A stretch of 64,000 nucleotides of DNA from DAOUJW01 sp034422115. Lineage in GTDB: Bacteria; Chloroflexota; Dehalococcoidia; Lucifugimonadales; UBA2985. This document shows positions 49,837 to 58,386 of this stretch, one piece after another (the stretch's first letter is position 1; each line of letters starts with the position of its first letter). Both the position numbers and the translations under genes were made by a program. The DNA lies in assembly GCA_034422115.1 (NCBI GenBank), contig DAOUJW010000021.1, positions 1-64,000 on the forward strand, given 5' to 3'. A model generated the notes under the pieces. The model made no database searches. It had not been told where the DNA came from and saw only the letters and a list, made by a program, of their open reading frames with translations.

Positions 49837-49867
49837 GGGACCGCTACTAGCGGTCCCTCTTCTTTTT
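49837..49867 (+). terminator. Rho-independent terminator
   Basis: GGGACCGCTACTAGCGGTCC plus C folds into a stem of nine or so pairs with a tight loop, followed by CTTCTTTTT. It lies 28 bases after the DUF4258-like gene. Confidence 0.8.
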
Positions 49868-49939
49868 GAGCGGGGAAGGGATGGTGATTCCGGAAACAAC
49901 ACCACCTTCCCTCACGCCCCCACCCCCACCATCCCGCCA

Positions 49940-50764
49940 TCACCGCCCGCGCTCCCTGCCCTGCTTGAGCCGGCCGTACTCTGAGCTTAGCTCCGCGCCC
50001 AGTATCAGTATCAGGCTGCTGACGTACACCCAGAGCAACAGGACAAGGATGTCGCCGCCGGAGCCGTACACGTCCTTGAAGCCGCCAAACCGCTCAAGGT
50101 ACAGCAGAAAGGAACCCTTGCATATCTCGAACAGCACGGTGGCGACAATCGCGCCGGGCCACACGTGTTCCCATCGCGTCCTGGTATTGGGCAGCAGCTT
50201 GTACATCATCAGGAAGGTCGCCAGCGTGAGGGCTGCAGCAAAGGCCTGGAGGATTATCCGGCCGCCGGCGTCCACAAGCAAGTCCGGCGCGGGCAGGTCG
50301 GCCTTGGCGTACTCCCCGGCCATTCGCACGAAGGTTGACGCGCCGAGGGAGGTCAGGAACATCAGGCCCACGGCCAGGGCCATGAGCATCTGCCTGGGCT
50401 TGTTGATGAAGATGGGCCTGTCCTTCTGGACGTCCCACGCCCTGTTGACCACCCTGGTCACGGCCCCGAAGATGGCGCTGCCCGACCAGAGCAGCCCGAA
50501 TATGGCGATCAAGCCAAGGGCGCCGCCCACCTGGACGTTGCCGTCCAGCAGCCCCTCTGAGCCGGGGAGGTAGCCTGCGACGAACTCGGTAAGCTGCTCC
50601 TGCCGCGAGTCCCAGGCGGGCAGCAGATTGAATATGGCTATGAGGCCGACCAGAAGGGGGAACAGCGAGAACACGGCGTAGTAGGCCACGCCCGCCGCCA
50701 TGTGTGTGGCGTCGTCGTCCGACATCTCGCGGATGGTGCGCCATATCAGCCTGAAATAGAACAT
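49940..50764 (-). CDS. YihY/BrkB-family membrane protein
   Basis: A 274-residue inner membrane protein of the YihY family (once annotated RNase BN, wrongly). The opening DDATHMAAGVAYYAVFSLFPLLVGLIAIF, the GLLWSGSAIFGAVTRVVNRAWDV loop, and PNTRTRWEHVWPGAIVATVLFEICKGSFLLYL with WVYVSSLILILGAELSSEYGR are family-typical, with six membrane segments. The role is uncertain. The gene is monocistronic. Confidence 0.9.
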   Translation of the reverse strand: MFYFRLIWRTIREMSDDDATHMAAGVAYYAVFSLFPLLVGLIAIFNLLPAWDSRQEQLTEFVAGYLPGSEGLLDGNVQVGGALGLIAIFGLLWSGSAIFGAVTRVVNRAWDVQKDRPIFINKPRQMLMALAVGLMFLTSLGASTFVRMAGEYAKADLPAPDLLVDAGGRIILQAFAAALTLATFLMMYKLLPNTRTRWEHVWPGAIVATVLFEICKGSFLLYLERFGGFKDVYGSGGDILVLLLWVYVSSLILILGAELSSEYGRLKQGRERGR

Positions 50765-50823
50765 GCTCCCTCTGGCCCCAACCTATGCTCTAATGGCAAT
50801 ACGCGTTAGACCTGGCTGTACAA

Positions 50824-50852
50824 TTTATCACAAGCCGCACTTCTAGTATAAT
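50824..50852 (+). promoter_or_regulatory. promoter for mtnA
   Basis: TATAAT at 50847-50852, with a weak TTTATC (50824-50829) at 17 bases. It is nine bases before the TTG chosen for mtnA, so the message would be leaderless or nearly so. Confidence 0.6.
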
Positions 50853-50861
50853 GAGGCCACT

Positions 50862-51938
50862 TTGACTTCACTAGAGCGCACCGAGACGCAGACCACCCAC
50901 ACCGCCCTCGCGCCCATTGAGTGGCGCGAAGGCTGCATACGGCTGTTGGACCAGAGCCGCCTGCCCAGTGAGGAGGCGTACCTGGACCTGAGGAGCACGG
51001 AGGACGTCGTCCGGGCCATAAGCGAGATGCGCGTCAGGGGCGCTCCGGCCATTGGCGTCACCGCGGCCTACGGCATGGCGCTGGCCGCTTACAGCCTTGA
51101 GACGACAAGCCGGGAGTCCGCCTTGGACAGCCTTAAGGTGGCCGCTCAGGAACTGGCCGCCTCACGCCCTACGGCGGTCAACTTGAAGTGGGCCGTCGAC
51201 CGCATGATGCGCGCGGCGGAGAGCGCAGACAGGAGCGTTGACCTCGCCGACTGCCTTCTGGCAGAAGCGCAGAAGGTTCACCAGGAGACCCTGGAGTCCG
51301 ACCTGCGGCTGAGCGAGTTCGGCGCATCCCTCATTGCGCCCGGCTCCTGCGTGCTGACCCACTGCAACACCGGAGCGCTGGCCACCGGGGGGTACGGCAC
51401 GGCGCTGGGGGTCATACGGCGCGGCTGGGAGGAGAGCAGGGTAAACCAGGTCATCGCTACGGAGACCCGCCCCTGGCTCCAGGGCGCGCGGCTCACCACC
51501 TGGGAGCTTACCCGCCTGGGCATCCCGGTGACCCTTGTGGTGGACTCCGCCGCCGGCTACCTGATGGACCGCGGCCGGGTGCAGTGCGTCGTCACCGGCG
51601 CGGACCGCATCGCCGCCAACGGGGACACGGCCAACAAGATTGGCACCCTCTCCCTGGCCGTCCTGGCCCACCAGTACGGTATCCCCTTCTACGTGGCTGC
51701 GCCCGTCAGCACCATCGACCTGGGCGTTGCCTCCGGCGACGACATTCCAATCGAAGAGCGGCCTGCGGCAGAGGTGACGGGCTACGGCTCGACTCCGACC
51801 GCGCCGGACGGGACGCCCGCCTTCAACCCGGCCTTCGACGTAACCCCCAGCCGGTTCATCGATTCCATCATCACCGACGGCGGCATTGCCCGGCCGCCCT
51901 ACGAAGAATCGCTGCGAAAGGCGGTGGACATTGGCTGA
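50862..51938 (+). CDS. mtnA: S-methyl-5-thioribose-1-phosphate isomerase
   Basis: A 358-residue isomerase of the methionine salvage pathway (methylthioribose-1-P to methylthioribulose-1-P). Family motifs: VVRAISEMRVRGAPAIGVTAAYGMALA, SRPTAVNLKWAVDRM, LTHCNTGALATGGYGTALGVIR, ETRPWLQGARLTTWELTRLGIPVTLVVDSAAGYLM, VVTGADRIAANGDTANKIGTL (catalytic Asp), PFYVAAPVSTIDL. The TTG at 50862 is the first start after the promoter. mtnP overlaps its end. Later salvage genes (mtnB, mtnC, mtnD) are not in the window. Confidence 0.95.
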   Translation: MTSLERTETQTTHTALAPIEWREGCIRLLDQSRLPSEEAYLDLRSTEDVVRAISEMRVRGAPAIGVTAAYGMALAAYSLETTSRESALDSLKVAAQELAASRPTAVNLKWAVDRMMRAAESADRSVDLADCLLAEAQKVHQETLESDLRLSEFGASLIAPGSCVLTHCNTGALATGGYGTALGVIRRGWEESRVNQVIATETRPWLQGARLTTWELTRLGIPVTLVVDSAAGYLMDRGRVQCVVTGADRIAANGDTANKIGTLSLAVLAHQYGIPFYVAAPVSTIDLGVASGDDIPIEERPAAEVTGYGSTPTAPDGTPAFNPAFDVTPSRFIDSIITDGGIARPPYEESLRKAVDIG

Positions 51939-52794
51939 AGCTCTGATTGGTGTCATTGGCGGGACTGGCCTGTACCAGATTGAGGGCCTGACCGACACAA
52001 AGGAGACCCGGATAGACACGCCCTTTGGCGCGCCCAGCGACGCCATTGTGACCGGAACGCTGAACGGCATTGGAGTCGCCTTCCTGCCGCGGCACGGGCG
52101 GGGACACCGACTGATGCCGTCGGAGATACCCTCCAGGGCCAACATCTACGCCCTGAAGTCGCTGGGCGTGGAGCAGGTCATATCGGTTAGCGCGGTTGGC
52201 AGTCTCCGGGAGAACATACGCCCGCTGGACATGGTGGTCCCGGACCAGCTCATAGACAGGACCGTCGGCAGGGTGAGCACCTTCTTCGGCGAGGGCCTGA
52301 TCGCCCACGTGGGCATGGCCGATCCCTTCTGCCCGGGGCTGCGGGACCTGCTCCATCGCAGCGCCTCAGACATGGGCGCGCACGCCTACCCCGGCGGCAC
52401 GCTGATCACTATCAACGGCCCCCAGTTCTCCACCAAGGCGGAGTCGCACATGTACCGCTCCTGGGGCGCGGACATCATCGGCATGACCGCCCTGCCGGAG
52501 GCCAAACTCGCCAGGGAAGCGGAGATGTGCTACGCTATTCTGGCCTGCTCGACCGACTACGACTGCTGGCACGAGAGCGCGGAGCCGGTGACGGTGGAGA
52601 TGGTGGTGCAGAACCTGATGCGGAACACGGCGCTCTCCAAGGCCATTCTTGCGGATGTGATAACCAGGGTGCGTCCCGCCGAGGACTGCGCCTGCAACTC
52701 GGCCCTGGAGTACGCAATCGTCACCGACAGGAGCGTGATGTCCCAAGAGGCCATAGACAGGCTGGGCATTTTGGTGAGCAAGTACATTAGCTGA
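51931..52794 (+). CDS. mtnP: S-methyl-5'-thioadenosine phosphorylase
   Basis: A 287-residue MTAP-type phosphorylase that cleaves methylthioadenosine to adenine and methylthioribose-1-P, the substrate of MtnA. Motifs: IGVIGGTGLYQIEGL, FLPRHGRGHRLMPSEIPSRANIYALKSLGVEQVIS, GTLITINGPQFSTKAESHMYRSWGADIIGMTALPEAKLAREAEMCYAI, and STDYDCWHE. The TTG at 51931 puts the IGVIGGTG motif at the N-terminus; it overlaps the mtnA stop by eight bases, so the two are translationally linked. Confidence 0.95.
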   Translation: MAEALIGVIGGTGLYQIEGLTDTKETRIDTPFGAPSDAIVTGTLNGIGVAFLPRHGRGHRLMPSEIPSRANIYALKSLGVEQVISVSAVGSLRENIRPLDMVVPDQLIDRTVGRVSTFFGEGLIAHVGMADPFCPGLRDLLHRSASDMGAHAYPGGTLITINGPQFSTKAESHMYRSWGADIIGMTALPEAKLAREAEMCYAILACSTDYDCWHESAEPVTVEMVVQNLMRNTALSKAILADVITRVRPAEDCACNSALEYAIVTDRSVMSQEAIDRLGILVSKYIS

Positions 52795-52819
52795 TACTAG
52801 ACTCGCGGAGGTTTTTGAC

Positions 52820-53164
52820 ATGGCAAGACAGGAACCGGGGGAACCCTATTTCCGGGTAAGTTTGGACGAGGCCAAGAGCATGATGGACGGCGGCAACGCC
52901 GTTGTTATCGACGTGCGCAGGGACGACGAGTGGGCCGAGGGCCACGTGACCGGCGCAACCCACATCCCCGTTGACGACGTGCTGATGCGCATAGATGAGC
53001 TGCCCCAGGACAAGGACCTGCTGTTCATCTGCGCCGCGGGCGTTCGCAGCGGCCTGGCCTGCGAGATGGCCGCCGCCATGAACTTTGAGGCGGACCGTCT
53101 GTTCAACATAGAGGATGGCACTGCGGCCTGGATAGAGAAGGGCCTGCCGTCGGAGCGGCCGTAA
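52820..53164 (+). CDS. single-domain rhodanese-like protein
   Basis: A 114-residue rhodanese domain. FRVSLDEAKSMMDGGNAVVIDVRRDDEWAEGHVTGATHIP and the active-site loop FICAAGVRSGLA with Cys71 are standard. Characterised relatives carry sulfane sulfur; the physiological acceptor is unknown. It follows mtnP by 25 bases and probably belongs to that operon, where it might handle sulfur from thiol metabolites. Confidence 0.88.
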   Translation: MARQEPGEPYFRVSLDEAKSMMDGGNAVVIDVRRDDEWAEGHVTGATHIPVDDVLMRIDELPQDKDLLFICAAGVRSGLACEMAAAMNFEADRLFNIEDGTAAWIEKGLPSERP

Positions 53165-53217
53165 GGCTGGGATTCCGGCTCACGGGAGACCTTCATACAA
53201 CTCTGATTTAGCGCCCC

Positions 53218-53325
53218 CATCCCGGCCTTCCCCCGCCTGGCGGGGGAAGGGGTTTTCTCGCCCCCTGAAGGGGGAGAGTCAGAGAGGGGGTGGGCCCTTT
53301 CCCCCTGCGAGGGGGAAGAGGATTG
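53218..53325. repeat. poly-G/C palindromic repeats
   Basis: CCTTCCCCCGCCTGGCGGGG plus GAAGG (about 53221-53250), CTCGCCCCCTGAAGGGGGAG followed by AGTCAGAGAGGGGGTG (about 53258-53290), and CTTTCCCCCTGCGAGGGGGA (about 53297). Same family as 16733-16754 and 32278. No gene in 53165-53345. Confidence 0.75.
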
Positions 53326-53345
53326 GCCCATGAGGAAGGTATGTA

Positions 53346-54344
53346 ATGAACAGAGAAGATAGCGGCATCAGGGACGTGGTTGGCATTGGCAACGCGATGG
53401 TGGACATCCTGACCCACGCCGACGAGGACTTCCTTGCAACCCACAACATGATCAAGGGCGTTATGACCCTGGTGGACGCCGACCAGGGGGCCTCCATCTA
53501 TGAGGCTATGGACTCCACCGTGGCCATGTCCGGGGGTTCCGTGGGCAACACAATGGCGGGGTTGGCCTCCCTGGGGGGTTCCGGCTCCTACATAGGCAAG
53601 GTGCGCAACGACCAGCTTGGCAACATATTCAGCCGCGACCTTGCGTCCCTGGGCATCGACTTTTCAACCTCGCCGGCCGTCTCCGGCTCTCCAACGGCCC
53701 GCTGCCTGGTGATCGTGACCCCGGACGGCCAGCGCTCCATGGCCACCTACCTGGGCGCGTGCACGGAGCTTGGGCCTGAGGACATCGACCCAGACACTAT
53801 CCGCAGCCACTCCATCACATACCTGGAGGGCTACCTGTGGGACGCGCCCGAGGCGATGGAGGCGATGGTCATGGCGGCGCAGCTTGCCCGCGACGCCGGT
53901 CGGCGGGTGGCCCTGACCCTCTCCGACCCCTTCTGCGTCGACCGCCACCGGGAGTCCTTCCTGGTGCTCATCCGGGAGCACGTAGACATCCTCTTTGCCA
54001 ACGAGGAGGAGATAATCTCCCTGTACCAGGTGTCCAACGTCCACGAAGCGGTGGAGATGATACGCCACGACTGCGCTCTGACCGCCGTCACCCGCAGCGA
54101 GAAGGGGTCGATAATAGCCGCGGGCGAAGAGACCCACGAGATAGACATTGTGCCGGTGGAGCGTGTGGTGGACACCACCGGGGCCGGCGACTTGTACGCC
54201 GCGGGCTTCCTGTACGGCGTGACCCACGGCTACGACCTGCCGTCATGCGGCCGCATAGGGGCCATAGCCGCGGCGGAGATAATCAGCCACGTAGGAGCAA
54301 GGCCGGAGACCCAGCTTCAGGAGCTGGTGCGCAGCAGGCTGTAG
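53346..54344 (+). CDS. PfkB-family kinase, probably adenosine kinase
   Basis: A 332-residue PfkB carbohydrate/nucleoside kinase. DVVGIGNAMVDILTHADEDFL at the start, GGSVGNTMAGLASLGGSGSYIGKVRNDQLG, and the catalytic DTTGAGDLYAAGFLYGV near the C-terminus are clear. Adenosine kinase is proposed because the similar adenosine-specific group shares the GNTMAGLA/ TYLGACTELGPEDID pattern and because ahcY, which releases adenosine, comes next. Ribokinase-like activity is the alternative. Confidence 0.82.
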   Translation: MNREDSGIRDVVGIGNAMVDILTHADEDFLATHNMIKGVMTLVDADQGASIYEAMDSTVAMSGGSVGNTMAGLASLGGSGSYIGKVRNDQLGNIFSRDLASLGIDFSTSPAVSGSPTARCLVIVTPDGQRSMATYLGACTELGPEDIDPDTIRSHSITYLEGYLWDAPEAMEAMVMAAQLARDAGRRVALTLSDPFCVDRHRESFLVLIREHVDILFANEEEIISLYQVSNVHEAVEMIRHDCALTAVTRSEKGSIIAAGEETHEIDIVPVERVVDTTGAGDLYAAGFLYGVTHGYDLPSCGRIGAIAAAEIISHVGARPETQLQELVRSRL

Positions 54345-54383
54345 GGAACCGCTGACATAAACAAGATGTAATAGCACCACCTC

Positions 54384-54467
54384 GTCATTCCTGCGGAAGC
54401 AGGAATCTAAGAATGGGGGATCTGAGGTTCCTGCTTTCGCAGGAACGACGGTTTTAGAGGTTTCCTA
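54384..54467. repeat. double-hairpin repeat, second copy
   Basis: ATTCCTGCGGAAGCAGGAAT and TTCCTGCTTTCGCAGGAA with CGACGGTTTTAGAGGTTTCC; nearly the same as 20366-20447 apart from the spacer. Confidence 0.8.
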
Positions 54468-54484
54468 GACGGCCAAACCCGTAG

Positions 54485-54513
54485 TAGACACGCGCTACGA
54501 AATCGGCTATTAT
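54485..54513 (+). promoter_or_regulatory. promoter for ahcY
   Basis: TAGACA (54485-54490) and TATTAT (54508-54513) at 17-base spacing. It lies about 183 bases before the ahcY start. Confidence 0.65.
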
Positions 54514-54516
54514 ACA

Positions 54517-54695
54517 CGGGTTGTAAGACTTAGAAATATAGCGCCGGGCTGCTACACAGGCACTGAGACCCCGGCTCTACCGAGTGTCCGCCTGCCGCTC
54601 TCAAAGACGGCTCCCGACGGCTAGACTACACGCCCTGGTATCGCACAACATCTTGAATTCAGGGCAATTTCCGCCCCAAGGAGGATAGCTAACGA
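54517..54695 (+). promoter_or_regulatory. long, possibly structured 5' leader of ahcY
   Basis: About 180 bases between promoter and start codon, more than most leaders here. Possible stems are GCCGGG/CCCGGC (about 54543-54575), and CCCTG/CAGGG (about 54630-54665) just before the AAGGAGG-type ribosome site. It does not show the conserved cores I know for SAH, SAM-I or SAM-II riboswitches. Regulation by SAH or SAM is a hypothesis from the gene's role. Confidence 0.4.
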
Positions 54696-55964
54696 ATGGT
54701 GTCACAAGCAGAAGGCCACGTAAAGGACCCGGGCCTGGCCGGCCAGGGGGTATCGCGCATCGAATGGGCCGCCCGGGAGATGCAGGTGCTGCGCCTCATC
54801 CGAGAGCGGTTCGCAAAGGAGAAACCACTCCAGGGTTTGCGGCTTTCGGCCTGCCTTCACGTGACCACTGAGACAGCAAACCTGATGCTCACCCTGAAAG
54901 ACGGCGGGGCCGACGTGGTGCTCTGTGCCAGCAACCCCCTGAGCACACAGGACGACGTGGCGGCTGCTCTGGTCTCGGAGTACGGGATACCCACCTTTGC
55001 CATCAACGGAGAGGACAACGACACGTACTACCAGCACATCCACTCCGCCCTTGACCACGCCCCACACTACACTATGGACGACGGCGCAGACCTGGTGACC
55101 GTGCTGCACAAGGAGCGCCGAGACCTGCTGGAAAACGTTGCAGGAGGCACTGAGGAGACCACGACAGGCGTGGTGCGCCTCCAGAGCCAGGCCAGGGAGG
55201 GGATGCTTGAGTACCCCATCATCGCGGTGAACGAGGCGGACACCAAGCACCTCTTCGACAACCGGTACGGCACCGGGCAGAGCACCGTCGACGGCATAAC
55301 CAGGGCCACCAACGTGCTCTGGTCGGGCAAGAAGGTCGTTGTGTCCGGCTACGGCTGGTGCGGTCGTGGAATCGCAATGAGGGTCCGAGGGATGGGCGCT
55401 CACGTCATCGTCACAGAGGTCAGCCCCGTGCGGGCCCTTGAAGCGGTGATGGACGGCTACCAGGTTGCGCCCGTGCTGGAGGCGGCGTCCCAGGGCGACA
55501 TCTTCATCACCGCCACCGGCGACATCAACGTCATCAACGAGGACGTGATAGGGCAGATCAAGGACGGCGCTATCGTGGCCAACAGCGGCCACTTCAACGT
55601 GGAGATTAACATTCCCGCCATTGAGGCCGTGTCCACCGGCGTAAAGCGAATCCGCAACTCCGTGGACGAGTACAGCCTGAAGGACGGCCGGAAGATATAC
55701 CTGCTTGGCGAGGGGCGGCTCATCAACCTGGCCGCCGCCGAGGGGCATCCTTCAAGCGTGATGGACATGAGCTTTGCCAACCAGGCCCTCTGCGCGGAGT
55801 ACCTGGCGAAGCTGACGGAGAAGCTGGAGCGCAACGTCTACCCCGTTCCCAAGGAGATAGACGAGGAAATAGCGCAGTTGAAGCTCCAGTCCCTGGGCGT
55901 CCAGATAGATGCCCTGACGGAGGAGCAGAAGAACTACCTGGAGAGCTGGGAGGAGGGGACCTAG
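54696..55964 (+). CDS. ahcY: adenosylhomocysteinase
   Basis: A 422-residue NAD-dependent hydrolase that splits S-adenosylhomocysteine into adenosine and homocysteine, relieving inhibition of methyltransferases. Motifs: RLSACLHVTTETANLMLTLKDGGADVVLCASNPLSTQDDVAAAL, the NAD-binding KKVVVSGYGWCGRGIAMRVRGMGAHVIVTEV, DIFITATGDINVI and SVMDMSFANQAL near the end. It lacks the 40-residue insert of the eukaryote-like long form. AAGGAGG precedes the ATG. metK is 47 bases downstream. Confidence 0.96.
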   Translation: MVSQAEGHVKDPGLAGQGVSRIEWAAREMQVLRLIRERFAKEKPLQGLRLSACLHVTTETANLMLTLKDGGADVVLCASNPLSTQDDVAAALVSEYGIPTFAINGEDNDTYYQHIHSALDHAPHYTMDDGADLVTVLHKERRDLLENVAGGTEETTTGVVRLQSQAREGMLEYPIIAVNEADTKHLFDNRYGTGQSTVDGITRATNVLWSGKKVVVSGYGWCGRGIAMRVRGMGAHVIVTEVSPVRALEAVMDGYQVAPVLEAASQGDIFITATGDINVINEDVIGQIKDGAIVANSGHFNVEINIPAIEAVSTGVKRIRNSVDEYSLKDGRKIYLLGEGRLINLAAAEGHPSSVMDMSFANQALCAEYLAKLTEKLERNVYPVPKEIDEEIAQLKLQSLGVQIDALTEEQKNYLESWEEGT

Positions 55965-56011
55965 AAAGCGGCGCTCTACCTGCCGCAAATCCCACATACA
56001 AGGAGAGAAAA

Positions 56012-57256
56012 ATGGCTTTTACATTCACGGATTCACCATCTTACCTGTATACATCGGAGTCGGTGACGGAGGGTCACCCGGACAAGCTGTGTGACCAGAT
56101 CTCCGACGCCATCCTGGACGCCATCCTGTCCAAGGACCCCACGGCCAGGGTCGCCTGCGAGACCTGCGTGACCGCCGGTCTGGTTGCGGTGATGGGCGAG
56201 ATAACCACCGACACCTACGTTGACGTTTCCCGAGTCATCAGGGACACCATTTCCGCCGTGGGCTACACCGACCCCGACATTGGCTTTGACGCCAAGAGCT
56301 GCGGCGTTGTGCTGTCGCTCCAGGAGCAGTCCAAGGACATCGCCCTGGGCGTGGATAGCTCCCGCGAGGCCAAGGACAGCGGCGCCGGCGAAGAGGACCC
56401 GGACAAGATCGGAGCCGGCGACCAGGGCATGATGGTGGGCTTCGCCTGCAACGAGACGCCTGAGCTTATGCCCCTGTCGGTCTCCCTGTCCCACAGGCTG
56501 GTCCAGCGCCTGGCTACCGTCCGCAAAGAGGGACTCATCCCCTACCTCCGGCCGGACGGCAAGTCCCAGGTCACCGTCGAATACTCCTACGGCGTGCCCA
56601 AGCGCATAGACACCGTGGTCATCAGCACCCAGCACGCGCCGGAGGTGTCCCAGGATGTGATCAAGAGGGACATCACTGACCAGGTCATAAACGAAATCGT
56701 CCCGAAGAGCCTGATGGACGCCGACACCAAGATCTACGTCAACCCCACCGGCAGGTTCGTGTCCGGAGGCCCCGCGGCTGATACCGGCCTCACGGGGCGC
56801 AAGATTCTGGTGGACACCTACGGCGGAGTCGCCCGCCACGGCGGAGGAGCCTTCTCCGGCAAGGACCCCACGAAGGTCGACCGTTCAGGCGCATACTACG
56901 CCCGGTACGCCGCCAAGAACATAGTGGCCGCAGGCCTGGCGGACCGCGCCGAGATTCAGGTGTCGTATGCCATTGGCGTGGCAAAGCCCCTCAGCGTCTC
57001 TGTTGAGACCTTCGGCACCGCCCACGTGGACGATGCCACCATCCAGCAACTGACCCTGAAGCACTTCGACTTCCGGCCGGCGGCCATCATCCGAGACCTG
57101 AACCTGCGCCGCCCCATCTACAGGAACACCGCCAGCTACGGGCACTTCGGCAGGGACGACCTGCAGCTGCCCTGGGAGAGCACAGACAAGGCGGACATCC
57201 TCCGGACGGAAGCGGGGCTGACTCTGATAAAGGGACAGGGAGAAGCCACAGCCTGA
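56012..57256 (+). CDS. metK: S-adenosylmethionine synthetase
   Basis: A 414-residue enzyme making SAM from methionine and ATP. Visible motifs: SESVTEGHPDKLCDQISDAILDAIL, GAGDQGMMVGFACNETPELMPL (the ATP-binding GAGDQG), GGPAADTGLTGRKILVDTYGG, and KDPTKVDRSGAYYARYAAKNIVAAGLA. Length is a little over the usual 380-400 because of an insert near SREAKDSGAGEEDPD. An AAGGAGA site precedes the ATG. Placed after ahcY it completes SAM synthesis and by-product recycling in one block. Confidence 0.96.
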   Translation: MAFTFTDSPSYLYTSESVTEGHPDKLCDQISDAILDAILSKDPTARVACETCVTAGLVAVMGEITTDTYVDVSRVIRDTISAVGYTDPDIGFDAKSCGVVLSLQEQSKDIALGVDSSREAKDSGAGEEDPDKIGAGDQGMMVGFACNETPELMPLSVSLSHRLVQRLATVRKEGLIPYLRPDGKSQVTVEYSYGVPKRIDTVVISTQHAPEVSQDVIKRDITDQVINEIVPKSLMDADTKIYVNPTGRFVSGGPAADTGLTGRKILVDTYGGVARHGGGAFSGKDPTKVDRSGAYYARYAAKNIVAAGLADRAEIQVSYAIGVAKPLSVSVETFGTAHVDDATIQQLTLKHFDFRPAAIIRDLNLRRPIYRNTASYGHFGRDDLQLPWESTDKADILRTEAGLTLIKGQGEATA

Positions 57257-57275
57257 AAAAGAGGGCCGCAATAAT

Positions 57276-58358
57276 ATGAAGGCGGTTATCCTGGCGGGGG
57301 GAGAGGGGACCAGGCTGCGTCCCCTCACCTGCAACACCCCCAAGCCAATGGTGCCAATACTCAACCGGCCCTTCCTGGAGCACATGCTCAGCCACCTGAA
57401 GGGTCACGGGGTAGACCACACCCTGCTCACGCTGTGCTATCTCCCGGACGTCATCCGGTCGCACTTTGGCGATGGGCAGGGTCTTGGCCTGCGCCTCTCC
57501 TATACCCTTGAGGAGGATCCCCTGGGCACGGCGGGCGCGGTCAAGAACGTGGAGGGCGAGCTTGACGGGACGTTCTTTGTCCTCAACGGCGACATCTTCA
57601 CCGACCTTGACCTGAGGGACATGATCCGCTTCCACCGCGAGACCGGTTCGCTGGTAACCATCTCCCTGACCCAGGTTGAGAACCCCTCCGCCTTTGGCGT
57701 GGTGGAGACCGACCCACAGGGCCGGGTGCTACGCTTCCTGGAGAAACCCGCCCCGGGCGTGACGACCAGCAACTGGATCAACGCGGGGATTTACCTCATT
57801 GAGCCTGAGGTGATGGCTCACGCGCCCTCCGGTGAGCACTATATGTTCGAGCGGGGCCTGTTCCCCAAGCTCCTGGACATGGGCGCGCTCGTCTACGGCT
57901 ACCGCTCCCGCTCCTACTGGGTGGACCTGGGCACTCCCACCAACTACGTGAAAGTGCACCGCGACCTCCTGCCCGCCGCTGCCACAAGCGCAGGGTACGG
58001 TCAGAGCTCTATCCACTCATCGGCGGAGATATCGGGGCCTGTGCTCCTGGGCAGGGGCTGCACCATTGGGCCGGAGGCCACCATCAGGGGGCCTGTCGTC
58101 CTGGGAGACGGCTGCAAGGTCGGCGAGAACGCTCAGATTTCGGACTCCATTCTGTGGAGCAACGTGAGCATTGAGCCGGGAACCGACCTGAAGGGGTGCA
58201 TTATCGGAAACAGAGTCAGCGTAGGTGAGTCCGCATCGGTAGGCGAAGGGTGTATACTTGGGGACGACGTGACCGTGGGCAAGGGCAATCAGCTGGATAG
58301 AGGCGTGGCGCTGTGGCCCAACAGCGCCATTGCGCCGGAAACCATCTCCTTCCTTTGA
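57276..58358 (+). CDS. sugar nucleotidyltransferase (NDP-hexose pyrophosphorylase type)
   Basis: A 360-residue enzyme. The N-terminal nucleotidyltransferase has MKAVILAGGEGTRLRPLTCNTPKPMVPILNRPFLEHML, FFVLNGDIFTDLDL, WINAGIYLIEPEVM and SYWVDLGTPTNYVKVHRDLL. The C-terminal part (from about 245) is a left-handed beta-helix of hexapeptide repeats (PVLLGRGCTIGPEATIRGPVVLGDGCKVGENAQI). This is the layout of mannose-1-P guanylyltransferase and glucose-1-P thymidylyl/uridylyl enzymes; GDP-mannose is plausible given the PMI and phosphohexomutase that follow. It starts 19 bases after metK. Confidence 0.88.
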   Translation: MKAVILAGGEGTRLRPLTCNTPKPMVPILNRPFLEHMLSHLKGHGVDHTLLTLCYLPDVIRSHFGDGQGLGLRLSYTLEEDPLGTAGAVKNVEGELDGTFFVLNGDIFTDLDLRDMIRFHRETGSLVTISLTQVENPSAFGVVETDPQGRVLRFLEKPAPGVTTSNWINAGIYLIEPEVMAHAPSGEHYMFERGLFPKLLDMGALVYGYRSRSYWVDLGTPTNYVKVHRDLLPAAATSAGYGQSSIHSSAEISGPVLLGRGCTIGPEATIRGPVVLGDGCKVGENAQISDSILWSNVSIEPGTDLKGCIIGNRVSVGESASVGEGCILGDDVTVGKGNQLDRGVALWPNSAIAPETISFL

Positions 58359-58386
58359 ACCAACCACCCACCAAGGAGAAGCGTTA

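Noticed and set aside
54517..54695. Known SAH or SAM riboswitch in the ahcY leader
   Set aside because: I could not find the conserved cores of SAH, SAM-I or SAM-II; only an unassigned structured leader is proposed.
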